Part shown: positions 23,001-28,302 of the stretch, piece by piece
Position numbering within the stretch: position 1 is the stretch's first letter
How the letters are laid out: each line of letters starts with the position of its first letter
NCBI RefSeq assembly: GCF_010727605.1
Contig: NZ_AP022568.1
Coordinates: 5,208,001 to 5,272,000 of the forward strand
Reading direction: 5' to 3'
DNA from: Mycobacterium simiae
GTDB lineage: Bacteria > Actinomycetota > Actinomycetes > Mycobacteriales > Mycobacteriaceae
DNA length: 64,000 bases
Program-made: the position numbers and the translations under genes
Notes under the pieces: generated by a model
What the model was told of the DNA's origin: nothing
Seen by the model: the letters and a program-made list of their open reading frames with translations, nothing else
Databases searched by the model: none

Positions 23001-24530
23001 GCCTTGCCCGCGGTGGTGCGGGCTGAATTGGAGCGGTTGATCAACAACTCGCGGCGGGGGGCGCCGCCTCCGCCGCCGGGAGTCAGGCGTACCGAGGTGC
23101 GCCAGTTGACGGCCGCCGACGTGCAACCCCATGAACAGGTTCTGATAGGCCAGTACGGTTTGTTCGCTACGCCTCAGGTGGGCACCGGGGGCCAGGGACA
23201 GATTTTGGGTATGTATTTGGGGGCGTTGCTTCATGGACCGGACGACCTAGAGCGAGCAGAGGACCTTCACCCGGGTGCCAGCCAGTACATGATGGATGCC
23301 GACGGTGGCTCCAGTCGCCGGGTGTCGTCCTATTCTGCTGATGGGGGCGGTAATAGCACTGCTTTTGCTAATACCGCGGTGTTGCCTTTTAGATCAGGCC
23401 AGACCCCTGCCCTGGATCGTGGTCGGGTTAATGCCGCGTTTGTTTCGTTTCGCGTCAACCTCACCGATAACCAGGGCAATCTCACCCATGAATATGTTCC
23501 GGTGCTGGTGGGATTTGACAACCTGCGCCCCGGGGACCAGGTGATTGTCAACTACGGTAACCGGTTCCAACTCGAGCCTTCCGCTCGTGCGCAACGCGCT
23601 GCACGGCGTGCAGCCGAGCCGGAACGCAAACGCATCAAAACAGAACACCCCGCCACCGACTCGATGGACACCGACCCCCCACCCCCACCACAGCCCCGAC
23701 CCCGGCCAGCCCCAGACCCGGCCCCGGCCCCGGCCCCGGCCCCGGTGGCAGGGCCCTCCCACCCTCGGGGCCTCCCGCCGCAAGCACCTGCCGCCTCCTC
23801 ACACCGACCCCCGCCGCCGTCGGGGGGTGGGCTGTTTCGGCGACCCGCCCCGGCACCGGCACCGGTGGCAGGGCCCTCCCACTCCCGAAACCTCCCCCCA
23901 GCACCGCAAACACCGGCCGCCTCCTCACACCGGCCCCCGCCGCCGTCGGGGGGTGGGCTGTTTCGGCGACCCGCCCCGCCACCGGTGACAGGGCCCTCCC
24001 ACCCCCGAAACCTCCCCCCAGCACCGCAAACACCGGCCGCCTCCTCGCACCGGCCCCCGGCCCCGCCGCCGTCGGGGGGTGGGCTGTTTCGGCGACCCGC
24101 CCCGGCACCGCCTCCGGCCGCGGGGCCCTCCCACCCCCGAAACCTCCCACCGCAATCTGCCGCCTCCTCGCACCGGCCCCCGGCCCCGCCGGGGGGTGGG
24201 CTGTTTGGGCGACCCGCCCCGGCACCGCCCTCCGTCGCCGACCTCGCCCGACAATTCGCCCAGCCCGGTGGCCCCCCGGCAAACTTCTGGGAGCAACTTG
24301 CCCGTCACGCTGTGCAGGGACTGCCCGTCACCGCCGGATACGTCGACCAGCTTGCGGACTCCCTCCGCAGGCATATAGGCTCACACAGGCCCGAAGACCA
24401 GCCCGCCGCACTAGCGCGGTACGTTCAGCTCTGGCTGGAACAGGATCGACCAAATCTCCAATTCGAGGCAGTCTTGCGGCGCTTACGCGCCGCGGCCGGA
24501 GAGCTGCGCGCCGCCATCCTACGCCAATGA
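14034..24530 (+). CDS. Giant modular WXG100/CpnT-like secreted toxin (about 3,500 aa)
   Basis: 3498 codons without a stop. Domains in order: CpnT-like WXG100-type helical N-domain (1-290); Gly/Ser/Thr/Ala-rich linker; papain-like deamidase-type domain (about 1123-1286; Cys1155, His1237); TcdA/TcdB-type glycosyltransferase (about 1406-1686; DxD at 1559-1561); OmpA-like module (about 1820-1927); truncated ADP-ribosyltransferase motif (about 2095-2140); three transposase-type beta-barrel repeats (about 2590-2820); SET-like methyltransferase (about 3020-3180) followed by RKRIK; proline-rich repeats (3235-3400); helical C-terminus. N-domains of this class are type VII (ESX) substrates in mycobacteria, for example CpnT. 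No signal peptide is seen. Start is GTG 14034 or, better, GTG 14049 (VGIEIPPELQWV). The linkers contain a 0.3-kb duplication in frame. No immunity gene follows; marR is next. Host-directed effector function is inference. Confidence 0.85.
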   Translation: MGGCRVGIEIPPELQWVAYLTGQQWPQGDETAMFALAGDWNGAGEQLSDVVSGLEQAQSQVSSSLTGQTANAVAGQFESLLSGDSSVSSVAGSMTSLGNLAEQTGTQIQYTKLQILSSLAIAAYEIATALWEADFTFGASLAWIPAIEAITVAAVRELVEELWDRIAALLSQVVTKEGLAALGKAALVQAGHLLPGIAESVAEGVVQGVVQDLLIQDFQIVEGVRNGLDVQQTLDIAASGLVGGVVGPVVHHGLAHVVGQSSSIVGKALSGVGTHFGVGVVANVAGTVATGGSVDAADIFGGAAGGAPSGGIRSFEHGGAHGAGDDEAHPVAVPDTKPTTPHTDTAADTHSDAGGGGGSGDPLFQPPPDEQAPSNTSNTSDEGAGADPAGAQGISTETTGAGSLAQTNTTPTAKGPTPAGTASPNGAGSSARGEVSAETGGSAAGAGSGSQRDLSAVGGTSVAGAGHDAGGSSGVSSGVADAGGSSGVSKSASSTVGGGENTSTFTHGVGQGSVGQSSGSGADGAATAAVSKSAAGGSAAGSAGAAASASVANSSDHSATVSSSASSGHGSTTGSAPSQASRFANHPAATPTAKSGAAESFTHNASQAGANPTGNQQSQAAAALGSTGADSSTTTSSVAAGPAGAVADTPPPAPVDRGAGTPDAGVGIVSTPGSDQGDAASTPPAQLSLEHAASPAGSDELATASGEQAAGLPRSVESDSSMPATMSSEQLAGGTSLAAASGAAVPASTSPGGVEGSPVSDGAQQREEHLDTAMAVPDSQLSAPRGSGSVSPEDPGAVSGPSVAAGEGDSEIPSVRGPAASSDSATPDGDTRVSGSVSDSAGGGSRTTPTDKPSGSSAATAGAGRSSRSEPTVVARSAQGPVAGAGKASSEGGGGSHAVRGSTTKHIGNDTELVDTGDGPTRSAAGAAAGTDHAEPSTTTVKPPHDSANGDDVHPFPGNDSHRSTEGSSTAGDHDHDHDQHDQDSQGHQGGHDPVERSDTAQPDPDPPTPHPHPTERTARGGVIVERTAETADSHDKDGRPENSHSAPDRIDADHGGHVADPEKVVTLPDGSPHESRVGSRRALRDSPTDDLPAPGAHASAEADRRADQDRPAARDAGGTGLAHTDTNISEVADWLSEVNRLAAAANEDGRELNCGQTAIAVFDRLAGRPTFRTAGLVTDLNEGGVTRSDLEAATGLTAHRATLDGIAELLRRQGPGAHTIVHVERRASDHTAASAHVFNAFYDGRDVHAIDGQDGSIRSWPPNYDEGEHRASEWTVFTSDGRLPDTAGHDADSEVREGPPAGMRNPMASLRSRTGAGALLRSLRDQAEVVRQARQRSGRQALAEDRFGPDPFGLRDLAAPPPQLDGVRLTDVPTEELGNYFRALDMAGIEGDTRWQPKEIWSERRNTPSDWWWPEDRPSNAKPLPALPETLEAPKVFHTIWLGGPVTDGRPATDQLRRNLEALSVKAQTEGMRVVLWTDVSRDQFGRGTSHEASMLGWARQHRITLLNPDEVFHSGEPMSLAAEYKLETSKGTAVGYTAASDILRMEVLHRFGGSYTDHDNTVHRVDGLRSLLGAPGFAINAESVNNSALFAARKHPFVKHYLETVANNYGLRQDELAPDVHTAGNSRADHQAHYVGHLYARRRSVMERTGPVNLRTVVEDLGFPELRMPRIPTEWVQDGYANTWLRTAPRLVPSEQTVAVLQHAISGLVWDLRNRRGDLNLAAVAPLVEGLHDPAAGWQAVVGFIHSVPQLRMQVQMVTHAHLEYKDAVTHLHELDLPPAVRGMLGLPAHGHAEDVPGVWRRAAFGAQIQSGDWSYLTVDFDTRQRSLGDATPDMRALAEHLRNLANSPDWRDVEVWVEGGGNRSGSDAGLDRAAWVRQQLMDHAGDAQTTWHEPIDRGRNATAAPVTRGVDNRRQVMVWWKVKPTPSPFDEQLSEISFGARPETPDMELPVPEEQQQHPAQRGETRAGRAGSASQSHGSPHSPGGAMPEPTAETADPHVGDPHDHNGRPENAAAENLASMTEGDGVSGGSRDAVGASDSRVGGELGEGSPERDAGPLRLRGGAGEQDVDGSGLESLPSAQMDPSVDLRDVTGLVDGAAVHFRTDDDPLFRDDTRDPADVFESGFAPLDPTNNPHFPTAGRLDEPHWSDSDDDDDLSPTNTPQARPVSLDPPQTPDDIGAGNQDKPDLHTDDALPDHDAAPLRPTGGVGDEDIDDHDSGAHQDFSNRFAAVGASVRSHEPPVSGAGSRAGRGSTTEHLGDDIEAVGAGDGATRSMAGAAAAGTDHVQRATTTVKPPHDSANGVKPPRDSVNGDDVHPFSGNDSHRSTKESSTAGDHDHDHDSQDSQDSQDSQDSQGHQGSHHGPVERSDTAQRVGGGGEPDSEWVEQGDSGVDSHRGALAGQGSGVGLPVARAVHDDDGSHQFFDRGALAPHSKKSDSLVESDSVASAGGWRGVRTPFDQWQRLVRADPERAAAVLADASKMLEATGIGGEWVQRAYGGLSEGERRLNTRALAQVLVHRVLTGQSYPGGKGGARDQHGDHDDAENPDHEPGPSGHGDDHEPGPSDHGDDHEPGPSSHGDAPGHVEFGDFTVSKKGEIKFRLRNRTHYVGVPTDYANATVRARIVEHHDVAVVTVFDSAGNQIGRSVTINPTSGRTHHTTRDPNNRVLTVNDNGVVGISLNAQNHQLIVGNTRARTRVRVRIVEHDHDVRVVTVFDSEGKQINQPVTIDLNSDIRSHTTGPTRDRSNRELTVNPQGVISVSLNGIGHQVGLGIDHAGTRVRVRIDNHDHGVRVVTVFDSKGKQINESVTIDPKSGKTSHSTRPRGGGPVGDGRGGAVGEGSDVVVGEGSDVVVGEGSGVKRERPGSPLVEPVAGVGAWHEQPLDQSRTGFQRLLPWHGDLTGDTTQWEPPRFDVDNQLIVHHRMEPIPWLDDVFPLRDLDDPLGRVHRDFADVDGSVHPRVQVQSVQLGFSVRETQQRLRGLPAEAVEALPAVVRAELERLINNSRRGAPPPPPGVRRTEVRQLTAADVQPHEQVLIGQYGLFATPQVGTGGQGQILGMYLGALLHGPDDLERAEDLHPGASQYMMDADGGSSRRVSSYSADGGGNSTAFANTAVLPFRSGQTPALDRGRVNAAFVSFRVNLTDNQGNLTHEYVPVLVGFDNLRPGDQVIVNYGNRFQLEPSARAQRAARRAAEPERKRIKTEHPATDSMDTDPPPPPQPRPRPAPDPAPAPAPAPVAGPSHPRGLPPQAPAASSHRPPPPSGGGLFRRPAPAPAPVAGPSHSRNLPPAPQTPAASSHRPPPPSGGGLFRRPAPPPVTGPSHPRNLPPAPQTPAASSHRPPAPPPSGGGLFRRPAPAPPPAAGPSHPRNLPPQSAASSHRPPAPPGGGLFGRPAPAPPSVADLARQFAQPGGPPANFWEQLARHAVQGLPVTAGYVDQLADSLRRHIGSHRPEDQPAALARYVQLWLEQDRPNLQFEAVLRRLRAAAGELRAAILRQ
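14049..14990 (+). other. Domain: WXG100/CpnT-like N-terminal export domain
   Basis: IPPELQWVAYLTGQQWPQGDE, then GDWNGAG with a WxG motif, and long Ala/Gly/Val helices through about residue 290 match the N-terminus of CpnT-like and other actinobacterial polymorphic toxins. This part probably directs export through an ESX system and may insert in membranes. Confidence 0.75.
16731..17039 (+). repeat. Linker duplication, copy 1
   Basis: About 309 bp coding for STTKH...VKPPHDSANGDDVHPF...STAGDHDHDHD...PVERSDTAQ. It recurs at 20790-21155 with high identity and in the same reading frame. The His/Asp-rich stretch could bind metal but is probably just linker. Confidence 0.85.
17400..17890 (+). other. 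Domain: papain-like toxin (glutamine-deamidase type)
   Basis: LNCGQTAIAVFDRLAGRP carries the likely nucleophile Cys1155; SAHVFNAFYDG the His1237; HAIDGQDGSI the acidic third residue. This Cys...GHxxN...DxQxG layout is that of the papain-fold deamidase toxins known from polymorphic toxin tips. Confidence 0.68.
18250..19090 (+). other. Domain: TcdA/TcdB-type glycosyltransferase
   Basis: KVFHTIWLGG opens the Rossmann-like fold; TAASDILRMEVLHRFGGSY is the conserved helix; TDHDN (Asp1559-His-Asp1561) is the metal/UDP-sugar DxD motif. The pattern SDILR-x7-GGxYxDxD is diagnostic of large clostridial toxin and related glycosyltransferases that modify host GTPases. Confidence 0.78.
19490..19815 (+). 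other. Domain: OmpA-like module
   Basis: VDFDTRQRSL, then ALAEHLRNLANS, VEVWVEGGGNRSG, DRAAWVRQQL and RQVMVWWKV follow the order of an OmpA-like peptidoglycan-binding domain (FxxGxxxL...GHTDxxG...RAxxVxxxL). Conservation of binding residues is partial. Confidence 0.4.
20316..20450 (+). other. Domain remnant: ADP-ribosyltransferase first motif
   Basis: DPLFRDDTRDPADVFESGFAP matches the first beta strand and Arg motif (LxRxDxRxPxxxFxxGF) of pertussis/cholera-type ADP-ribosyltransferases. The following STS and ExE motifs are absent; an acidic linker takes over. It is best read as a truncated, inactive cassette. Confidence 0.5.
20790..21155 (+). repeat. Linker duplication, copy 2, with 9-bp tandem array
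   Basis: Direct copy of 16731-17039 carrying an extra VKPP repeat and a 9-bp tandem (gacagccaa, about five units, near 21060-21104, coding for Asp-Ser-Gln) that could slip in frame. Confidence 0.85.
21687..21775 (+). repeat. Tandem 33-bp linker repeats
   Basis: Nearly three units coding for EPGPS-x-HGDDH just before the beta-barrel repeats. A separate 27-bp repeat coding for VVVGEGSD lies at about 22553-22610. Confidence 0.75.
21795..22500 (+). other. Domain: three tandem transposase-type beta-barrel repeats
   Basis: Three units of about 75-85 residues each share VRVRI(V/D)xHxxxVxVVTVFDSxGxxI..VTI(N/D), preceded by a short strand with Gly/His. The pattern (hxGhGxxhAGxxVxVxVxxxxVxVFD...) resembles the C-terminal barrel of Mu/IS481-type transposases. 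No DDE catalytic core is present, so the domain appears borrowed for binding. Confidence 0.5.
23090..23580 (+). other. Domain: SET-like protein methyltransferase
   Basis: YGLFATPQV, GMYLGALL, then Y-MMDADGG, GGGNSTAFANTA, VNAAFVSFRV, and VLVGFDNLRPGDQVIVNYG follow the SET order: GLFA...YxG, GNxxxFxN(H), and (L/I)xxGDxxxxxYG with the catalytic Tyr. The usual His of NHS is Thr. Bacterial effector SET domains show similar replacements. A basic patch, EPERKRIKTE, begins about 20 residues later. Confidence 0.62.
23735..24235 (+). repeat. Proline-rich tandem repeats
   Basis: Four to five imperfect units of about 110-130 bp coding for VAGPSHPRNLPP...AASSHRPPPPSGGGLFRRPAP. They separate the SET-like domain from a helical C-terminal tail of about 95 residues. 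Confidence 0.9.
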
Positions 24531-24677
24531 ACACCCCCACAAACATCCCTCACGCCATCTCCACGTGAGCAGCCACCCGTCCGTAATTCATCAGATGAAA
24601 ACGGACTAGTTGACTGGTTACCACCCATAGTTGACAGATACCAGGCACTACCCCACAGGGAAGTGCTTGCCGGCCTA

Positions 24678-24694
24678 TTGGTGTATATGCAACA
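24678..24694. promoter_or_regulatory. MarR operator candidate, copy 1
   Basis: TTGGTGTATATGCAACA(A) is an imperfect dyad (TTGnTGnATATnCAnCAA) ending 9 bp before the marR ATG. The reverse complement of 25185-25201 matches it at 14 or 15 of 17 positions. Confidence 0.68.
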
Positions 24695-24703
24695 ATAGTC
24701 GTC

Positions 24704-25144
24704 ATGAGTGTTTTCCCGATGGAAGAGATCGTGGGTGAGTGCCTCGCGTTCCGCACCCGACTTCTCGGCCGGGCGATGACCGGCCTCTACGACGGCGCCT
24801 TGGAGGACCACGGCCTGAGCATCGCTCAGCTCAATCTCTTGGCGGCGCTGGGCAAGGTCGGTCCGTGCTCGCCGGCACGGTTGGGTGAGCTGCTGATGCT
24901 GGATCGATCCACGGTCAGCCGCAACCTGAGTCCATTGCGCAAGCAGGGCTGGGTGGGCGCGGTGTCTTCAGATGCCAAGGGGATTCGGGAGATCGAGCTG
25001 ACGTCGTTGGGCCGCAAAAAGATCCACGCCGTGGTGCCCGCCTGGCGCCGAGCCCAGCAGCAGGCGGCCGCACTGCTTGGGACGCACGGAGTGAATGCGG
25101 TCAAGGCGCTGGCCAGCACAGTGGGGGACCTGCCGACCGATTGA
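24704..25144 (+). CDS. MarR family regulator
   Basis: 146 residues with a winged-helix core: SIAQLNLLAALGKVGPCSPARLGELLMLDRSTVSRNLSPLRKQGWV, then the wing residues SSDAKGIREIELTSLG. A typical MarR dimer of the aromatic-sensing or redox-sensing sort; the ligand is unknown. It is followed by an SDR gene 68 nt later. Near-identical operators stand before both genes, one overlapping the SDR ribosome site, so autorepression and repression of the SDR are likely. Start ATG 24704. Confidence 0.88.
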   Translation: MSVFPMEEIVGECLAFRTRLLGRAMTGLYDGALEDHGLSIAQLNLLAALGKVGPCSPARLGELLMLDRSTVSRNLSPLRKQGWVGAVSSDAKGIREIELTSLGRKKIHAVVPAWRRAQQQAAALLGTHGVNAVKALASTVGDLPTD

Positions 25145-25184
25145 CAGCCACTCCTCGGACGAGTGGGAGCTTCAACTAACTAAA

Positions 25185-25201
25185 TGTTGTATTTACACCA
25201 A
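25185..25201. promoter_or_regulatory. MarR operator candidate, copy 2 (inverted)
   Basis: TGTTGTATTTACACCAA, the inverted match of copy 1, abuts the SDR Shine-Dalgarno AAGGAG (25201-25206). Confidence 0.68.
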
Positions 25202-25212
25202 AGGAGAATCAC

Positions 25213-26148
25213 ATGAAACGCGACTTCACCGATAAGGTCGTGCTGATCACCGGCGCCTCCAAAGGACTCGGCAAGGGCATCGCTTTGGAGTTCGCCAGGC
25301 GGGGCGCCGCGGTGGTCCTAGTTGCGCGATCGGCCGGCGCTCTCGAACAGCTCGCGCAGCAGATCCGCCTGCTGGGCGGCGATGCACTGGCGGTGCCGAC
25401 CGACGTGACGTCGGCGGAGGAAGTCAGCGCGCTGGTGAGTAAAACGATGGACCGATTCGGCAGGATCGACGTGTTGGTCAACAACGCCGGCATCGCCAGA
25501 GTCGGTCCCGTGGAGTCTGGCACATTTGCTGAGGACGCCCGACAAACCATGCAGGCCAGCCTGTTTGGTGCGATCAGCTTGACCCAGCAGGTGCTGCCCA
25601 TCCTGCGTCGGCAGGGCTCGGGCACGGTGGTCAACATGTCATCGGTAATGGGTCGCAAAGCCATCGCTCGCTTTGGCTCCTACGGACTGGTGATGCACGC
25701 GATGTCGGGATTCTCCGACGCGCTTCGCCAAGAATTGGCCGGCACGAAGATCAACGTGTCGGTGATCTATCCGGCGTTGACCGCCACCACGCTGCTTGAG
25801 GAGGTTGACGAGGCCGACATGCCGCCGGCGTTTCGCTACCTGACTCCGCTGACGGTCGACGAGGTATCCCACGATGTGGTCACCGCTGTTCGCCGCGGTA
25901 AGCGCCGCGTCGTGATACCCAGGATCGTCACGTTGCTGCTGGTCACTGAAGCGTTCTCCTCGCGCGTGGCGGACCTCTTCATTACCGGGCTGTCGCGCTA
26001 CCGCTCGTTTGGCTGGGCGGTTGGACTAAGTCGCGGAAAGACGTACCACCAAAGCATCTCGCCCAGCCCTGCCTCGGAAGAACACCGCCGCTCCCACACC
26101 CGCGCTGAATCCGCCTACACGGCAACCCGAGTGGCACCCACGCAATAA
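25213..26148 (+). CDS. SDR-family protein lacking the usual active-site Lys
   Basis: 311 residues. The cofactor motif TGASKGLGKG, NNAG (VLVNNAGIA) and the active-site strand VVNMSSVMG with Ser are present. The catalytic Tyr is in SYGLVMHAMSGFSDALRQE: by alignment to YxxxK the Lys position is Met. The C-terminal about 90 residues include a hydrophobic stretch (VTLLLVTEAFSSRVADLF), as in membrane-associated SDRs. ATG 25213 follows AAGGAG. It is probably controlled by the adjacent MarR. Either another residue supplies the proton relay or activity is reduced. Confidence 0.83.
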   Translation: MKRDFTDKVVLITGASKGLGKGIALEFARRGAAVVLVARSAGALEQLAQQIRLLGGDALAVPTDVTSAEEVSALVSKTMDRFGRIDVLVNNAGIARVGPVESGTFAEDARQTMQASLFGAISLTQQVLPILRRQGSGTVVNMSSVMGRKAIARFGSYGLVMHAMSGFSDALRQELAGTKINVSVIYPALTATTLLEEVDEADMPPAFRYLTPLTVDEVSHDVVTAVRRGKRRVVIPRIVTLLLVTEAFSSRVADLFITGLSRYRSFGWAVGLSRGKTYHQSISPSPASEEHRRSHTRAESAYTATRVAPTQ

Positions 26149-26211
26149 TCCAGATCAGGCGGGTACGCGGAAAAGCGCCGAGGCGAGGTTCGATCTGTCT
26201 CAGCTTCTTAT

Positions 26212-26550
26212 AAGTGCGACAACAGGCGGTGTCTCCACGAAATTCGCAGTGTCCCACAGGGTTGAGCACAACGACATTGGGATAACACTGAAAACCGTGA
26301 CACATGGAACTCGTATCGCAGCAGCGGCAGCCATGCTCGCCGCGGCCTTGGGGCTAGCAGGATTTGGCGCCGCCACGGTGACGGCCGCGCCTGGTCCCGC
26401 ACCTGAGTATCACTGGTGTCCTGGACAGTCCTGGGATCCGGGATGGGGACGGAACTGGGACGCAGGGCGGTGCCACGACGACTTCTACGCCGATGGTGAA
26501 CCCCACGACGCACTCCACTGGCACGGTGCGGGACCTTGGCGGCCGTGATC
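26212..26550. repeat. 339-bp inverted duplication, copy A
   Basis: Near-identical to 46519-46857 on the opposite strand, with at least three base differences seen. It contains the small secreted-protein gene and about 85 bp upstream. Recombination between the copies would invert about 20 kb. Confidence 0.9.
26297..26548 (+). CDS. Small secreted Trp/His-rich protein, copy A
   Basis: GTG 26297 gives 83 residues: a Sec-type signal (RIAAAAAMLAAALGLAGFGAATVTAA) and a short mature part with PEYHWCPGQSWDPGWGRNWDAGRCHDD, two Cys and many Trp/His/Asp. Similar small secreted proteins occur widely in mycobacteria; their function is unknown. The upstream frame is open to 26249, but the signal peptide favours the GTG. 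A second copy lies inverted at 46521-46772. Confidence 0.72.
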   Translation: MTHGTRIAAAAAMLAAALGLAGFGAATVTAAPGPAPEYHWCPGQSWDPGWGRNWDAGRCHDDFYADGEPHDALHWHGAGPWRP

Positions 26551-27186
26551 AGGACCACCGCGTAGCAGCCGCCGACGTCGCTGACGCTCAGTGAACTAGC
26601 TGAGTTCCTCTCAGTGGCCACAAATACGGCGATGTCTTGGGCACTTCGGAACAAAACGCCGCTGTCGGCATCGCCATGTGCTTCTGCCTTTGAAAGCGGT
26701 GCGCCACTGCGCCACCGCTGGCAGTGTATGTCTTGAAAATAGGACGCAATAGGGGTGCTACGGCGGGCCCAGTGCTATGGCTGTCAGTTCGAAGCGATCA
26801 GCGGAGAGTGCGATGGCGCGCTCATCACACGAGCCGAAACCGTATGAACGACAACGTACTTCCGGCGAGCCTGGGTTTGACGGCGAAGCCGTTGAAGGTG
26901 ATCTGTTCGCCGGTATCGAGCAGGACGGTGCAGCTTGTTTGACTCGACGAACCACGCTTCATCGTAACCAGCGCCTCCGCGCCGTCATCGACGACCACCG
27001 CATCAGGCAGGGCCCTGTCCAGTCAACTCGCTATACCCACGACTCGAAAGCGCAGGGCCAGATCGATATAGGTCTGCTGATGCGGTCGACGCCGGTCGGC
27101 CGGCACAAGGTCGCAACCCGGCGAAGTGGGCGAACGGCGGACCGATACGCGTTGCGGGTAGGAAGTCGCTGGTATTGGCGTAACAG
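26551..27186. other. Intergenic, no gene seen
   Basis: About 640 bp between the small secreted protein and an IS3 relic. One long plus frame from 26777 runs into the relic but shows no family features before 27187; it is probably not a gene. Confidence 0.4.
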
Positions 27187-27570
27187 GAAGAATTATCCCG
27201 ACGAGTTCAAGAGTGATGCCGTCGCGCTATACCGGGGATACCGAGGGTGCGACGATCACGCAGATTGCTAGCGAGCTTGGCGTCAGTGAGGCCACGCTGT
27301 CGGGGTGGTGCAGGCTCGCCGGCGTGGCGATCCGACACGGCAAGCCCGGATCAGCGAGTATGCCCGCAGCCCGGATGGAGACGCGTGAGCAGGAGCTGAT
27401 TCGGTTACGCGCTGAGGTCACGGCGCTGCGTGGGGATCAAGCCCGGCTGGCCACTGAGCGCGACATTCTGTCGGTCGGCGGCGAAGTATTTCGCTGGGCA
27501 GACGAACTGGTGAGCCGCTCTCAGTTCGTCGCCGTTCACCGGGACGCCTTCGAGGTCAAGTGGCTGACCC
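27187..27570 (+). pseudogene. IS3-family transposase relic (OrfA and start of OrfB)
   Basis: NYPDEFKSDAVALY starts a typical IS3 OrfA. The frame then shifts and continues GATITQIASELGVSEATLSGW (HTH), RLRAEVTALRGDQARLATERDIL (leucine-zipper region). An extra base shifts the frame again before SAAKYFAGQTNW-stop, the normal OrfA end. OrfB begins VSRSQFVAVHRDAFEVKWL and then diverges. With two frameshifts and no catalytic core it is dead. No terminal repeats were identified. Confidence 0.8.
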
Positions 27571-27646
27571 GACCCGACGCGGCGTGTGGGGGCGACTTTT
27601 ACCGTGAAATACGGTGCAGGACAACGGAAGACGTGGATTACTGGCA

Positions 27647-27673
27647 ACCCGCCATGTTCGATTCCGCCGTATT
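27647..27673. repeat. 27-bp repeat, copy A
   Basis: Matches 43297-43323 with one mismatch (acccgccatgttcgattccg core). Just downstream of the IS3 relic; its origin is unknown. Confidence 0.6.
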
Positions 27674-27843
27674 TCTCCCGATACGCAGCGATGCATCACT
27701 TGAGATGTGGTGGGGAGCGGCACTGATCGCCGGCGTGGCTGCAGCCTGATCAACCGGAGAGCCCCTGCCGAGGTTTCGAGGCAACTTGGGGCCCAGTTGC
27801 TCTCACGTCGCAGCCCACGAAAAAAATTGGGTAGAGTGATGAT

Positions 27844-28302
27844 ATGGCTACAAAGAAGGCTGGCGGCGCTAAGAGTGCGTCGAAGAAGGTGGCCGTCAGA
27901 GCTCCGGTGAAGAGGGCGCCCACAGCAAAGGCGGCCGTGGTGGGGGCCCGGAAGGGCCGGGTGGCGGCTGATGATCCCTTGTCTGAACAGCGGGTCCTGT
28001 ACCTCGCGAACGTGTTCTCGCGTGCACAGCTGGCGAAGTTGATTGGCGTCAGCCCATCGCAGACCTCCCGATGGGCATCAGGCGAAGAGCGTCCTGGCCC
28101 CACCGCAGCTCCGGCGCTAATTGATCTAGAACATGTGTATTCGCGCGCGCGCTTGGTGTGGGGTGGCGACTCAGCGCGTATCTGGATGGAAAGCGCTAAC
28201 GCCTTCCTCGGGGGAGCCCGACCGCTTGATGTTCTAATAACTGAAGGAGCCTCTCGGGTCCTTCAAGCGCTTGACGCAGAGATGTGGGGCGGGGCGGCGT
28301 GA
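27844..28302 (+). CDS. Xre/MbcA/ParS-type antitoxin
   Basis: 152 residues. A Lys/Ala-rich N-terminal tail (about 40 residues) leads into an HTH: RVLYLANVFSRAQLAKLIGVSPSQTSRWASGEERPG. The C-terminal toxin-binding domain (DUF2384-like) follows: RIWMESANAFLGGARPLDVLITEGASRVLQAL. The stop TGA is immediately followed by the GTG of the RES toxin, so the two form a tight operon of the Xre-RES (MbcTA-like) class. The antitoxin should neutralise the toxin and autoregulate. Confidence 0.88.
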   Translation: MATKKAGGAKSASKKVAVRAPVKRAPTAKAAVVGARKGRVAADDPLSEQRVLYLANVFSRAQLAKLIGVSPSQTSRWASGEERPGPTAAPALIDLEHVYSRARLVWGGDSARIWMESANAFLGGARPLDVLITEGASRVLQALDAEMWGGAA

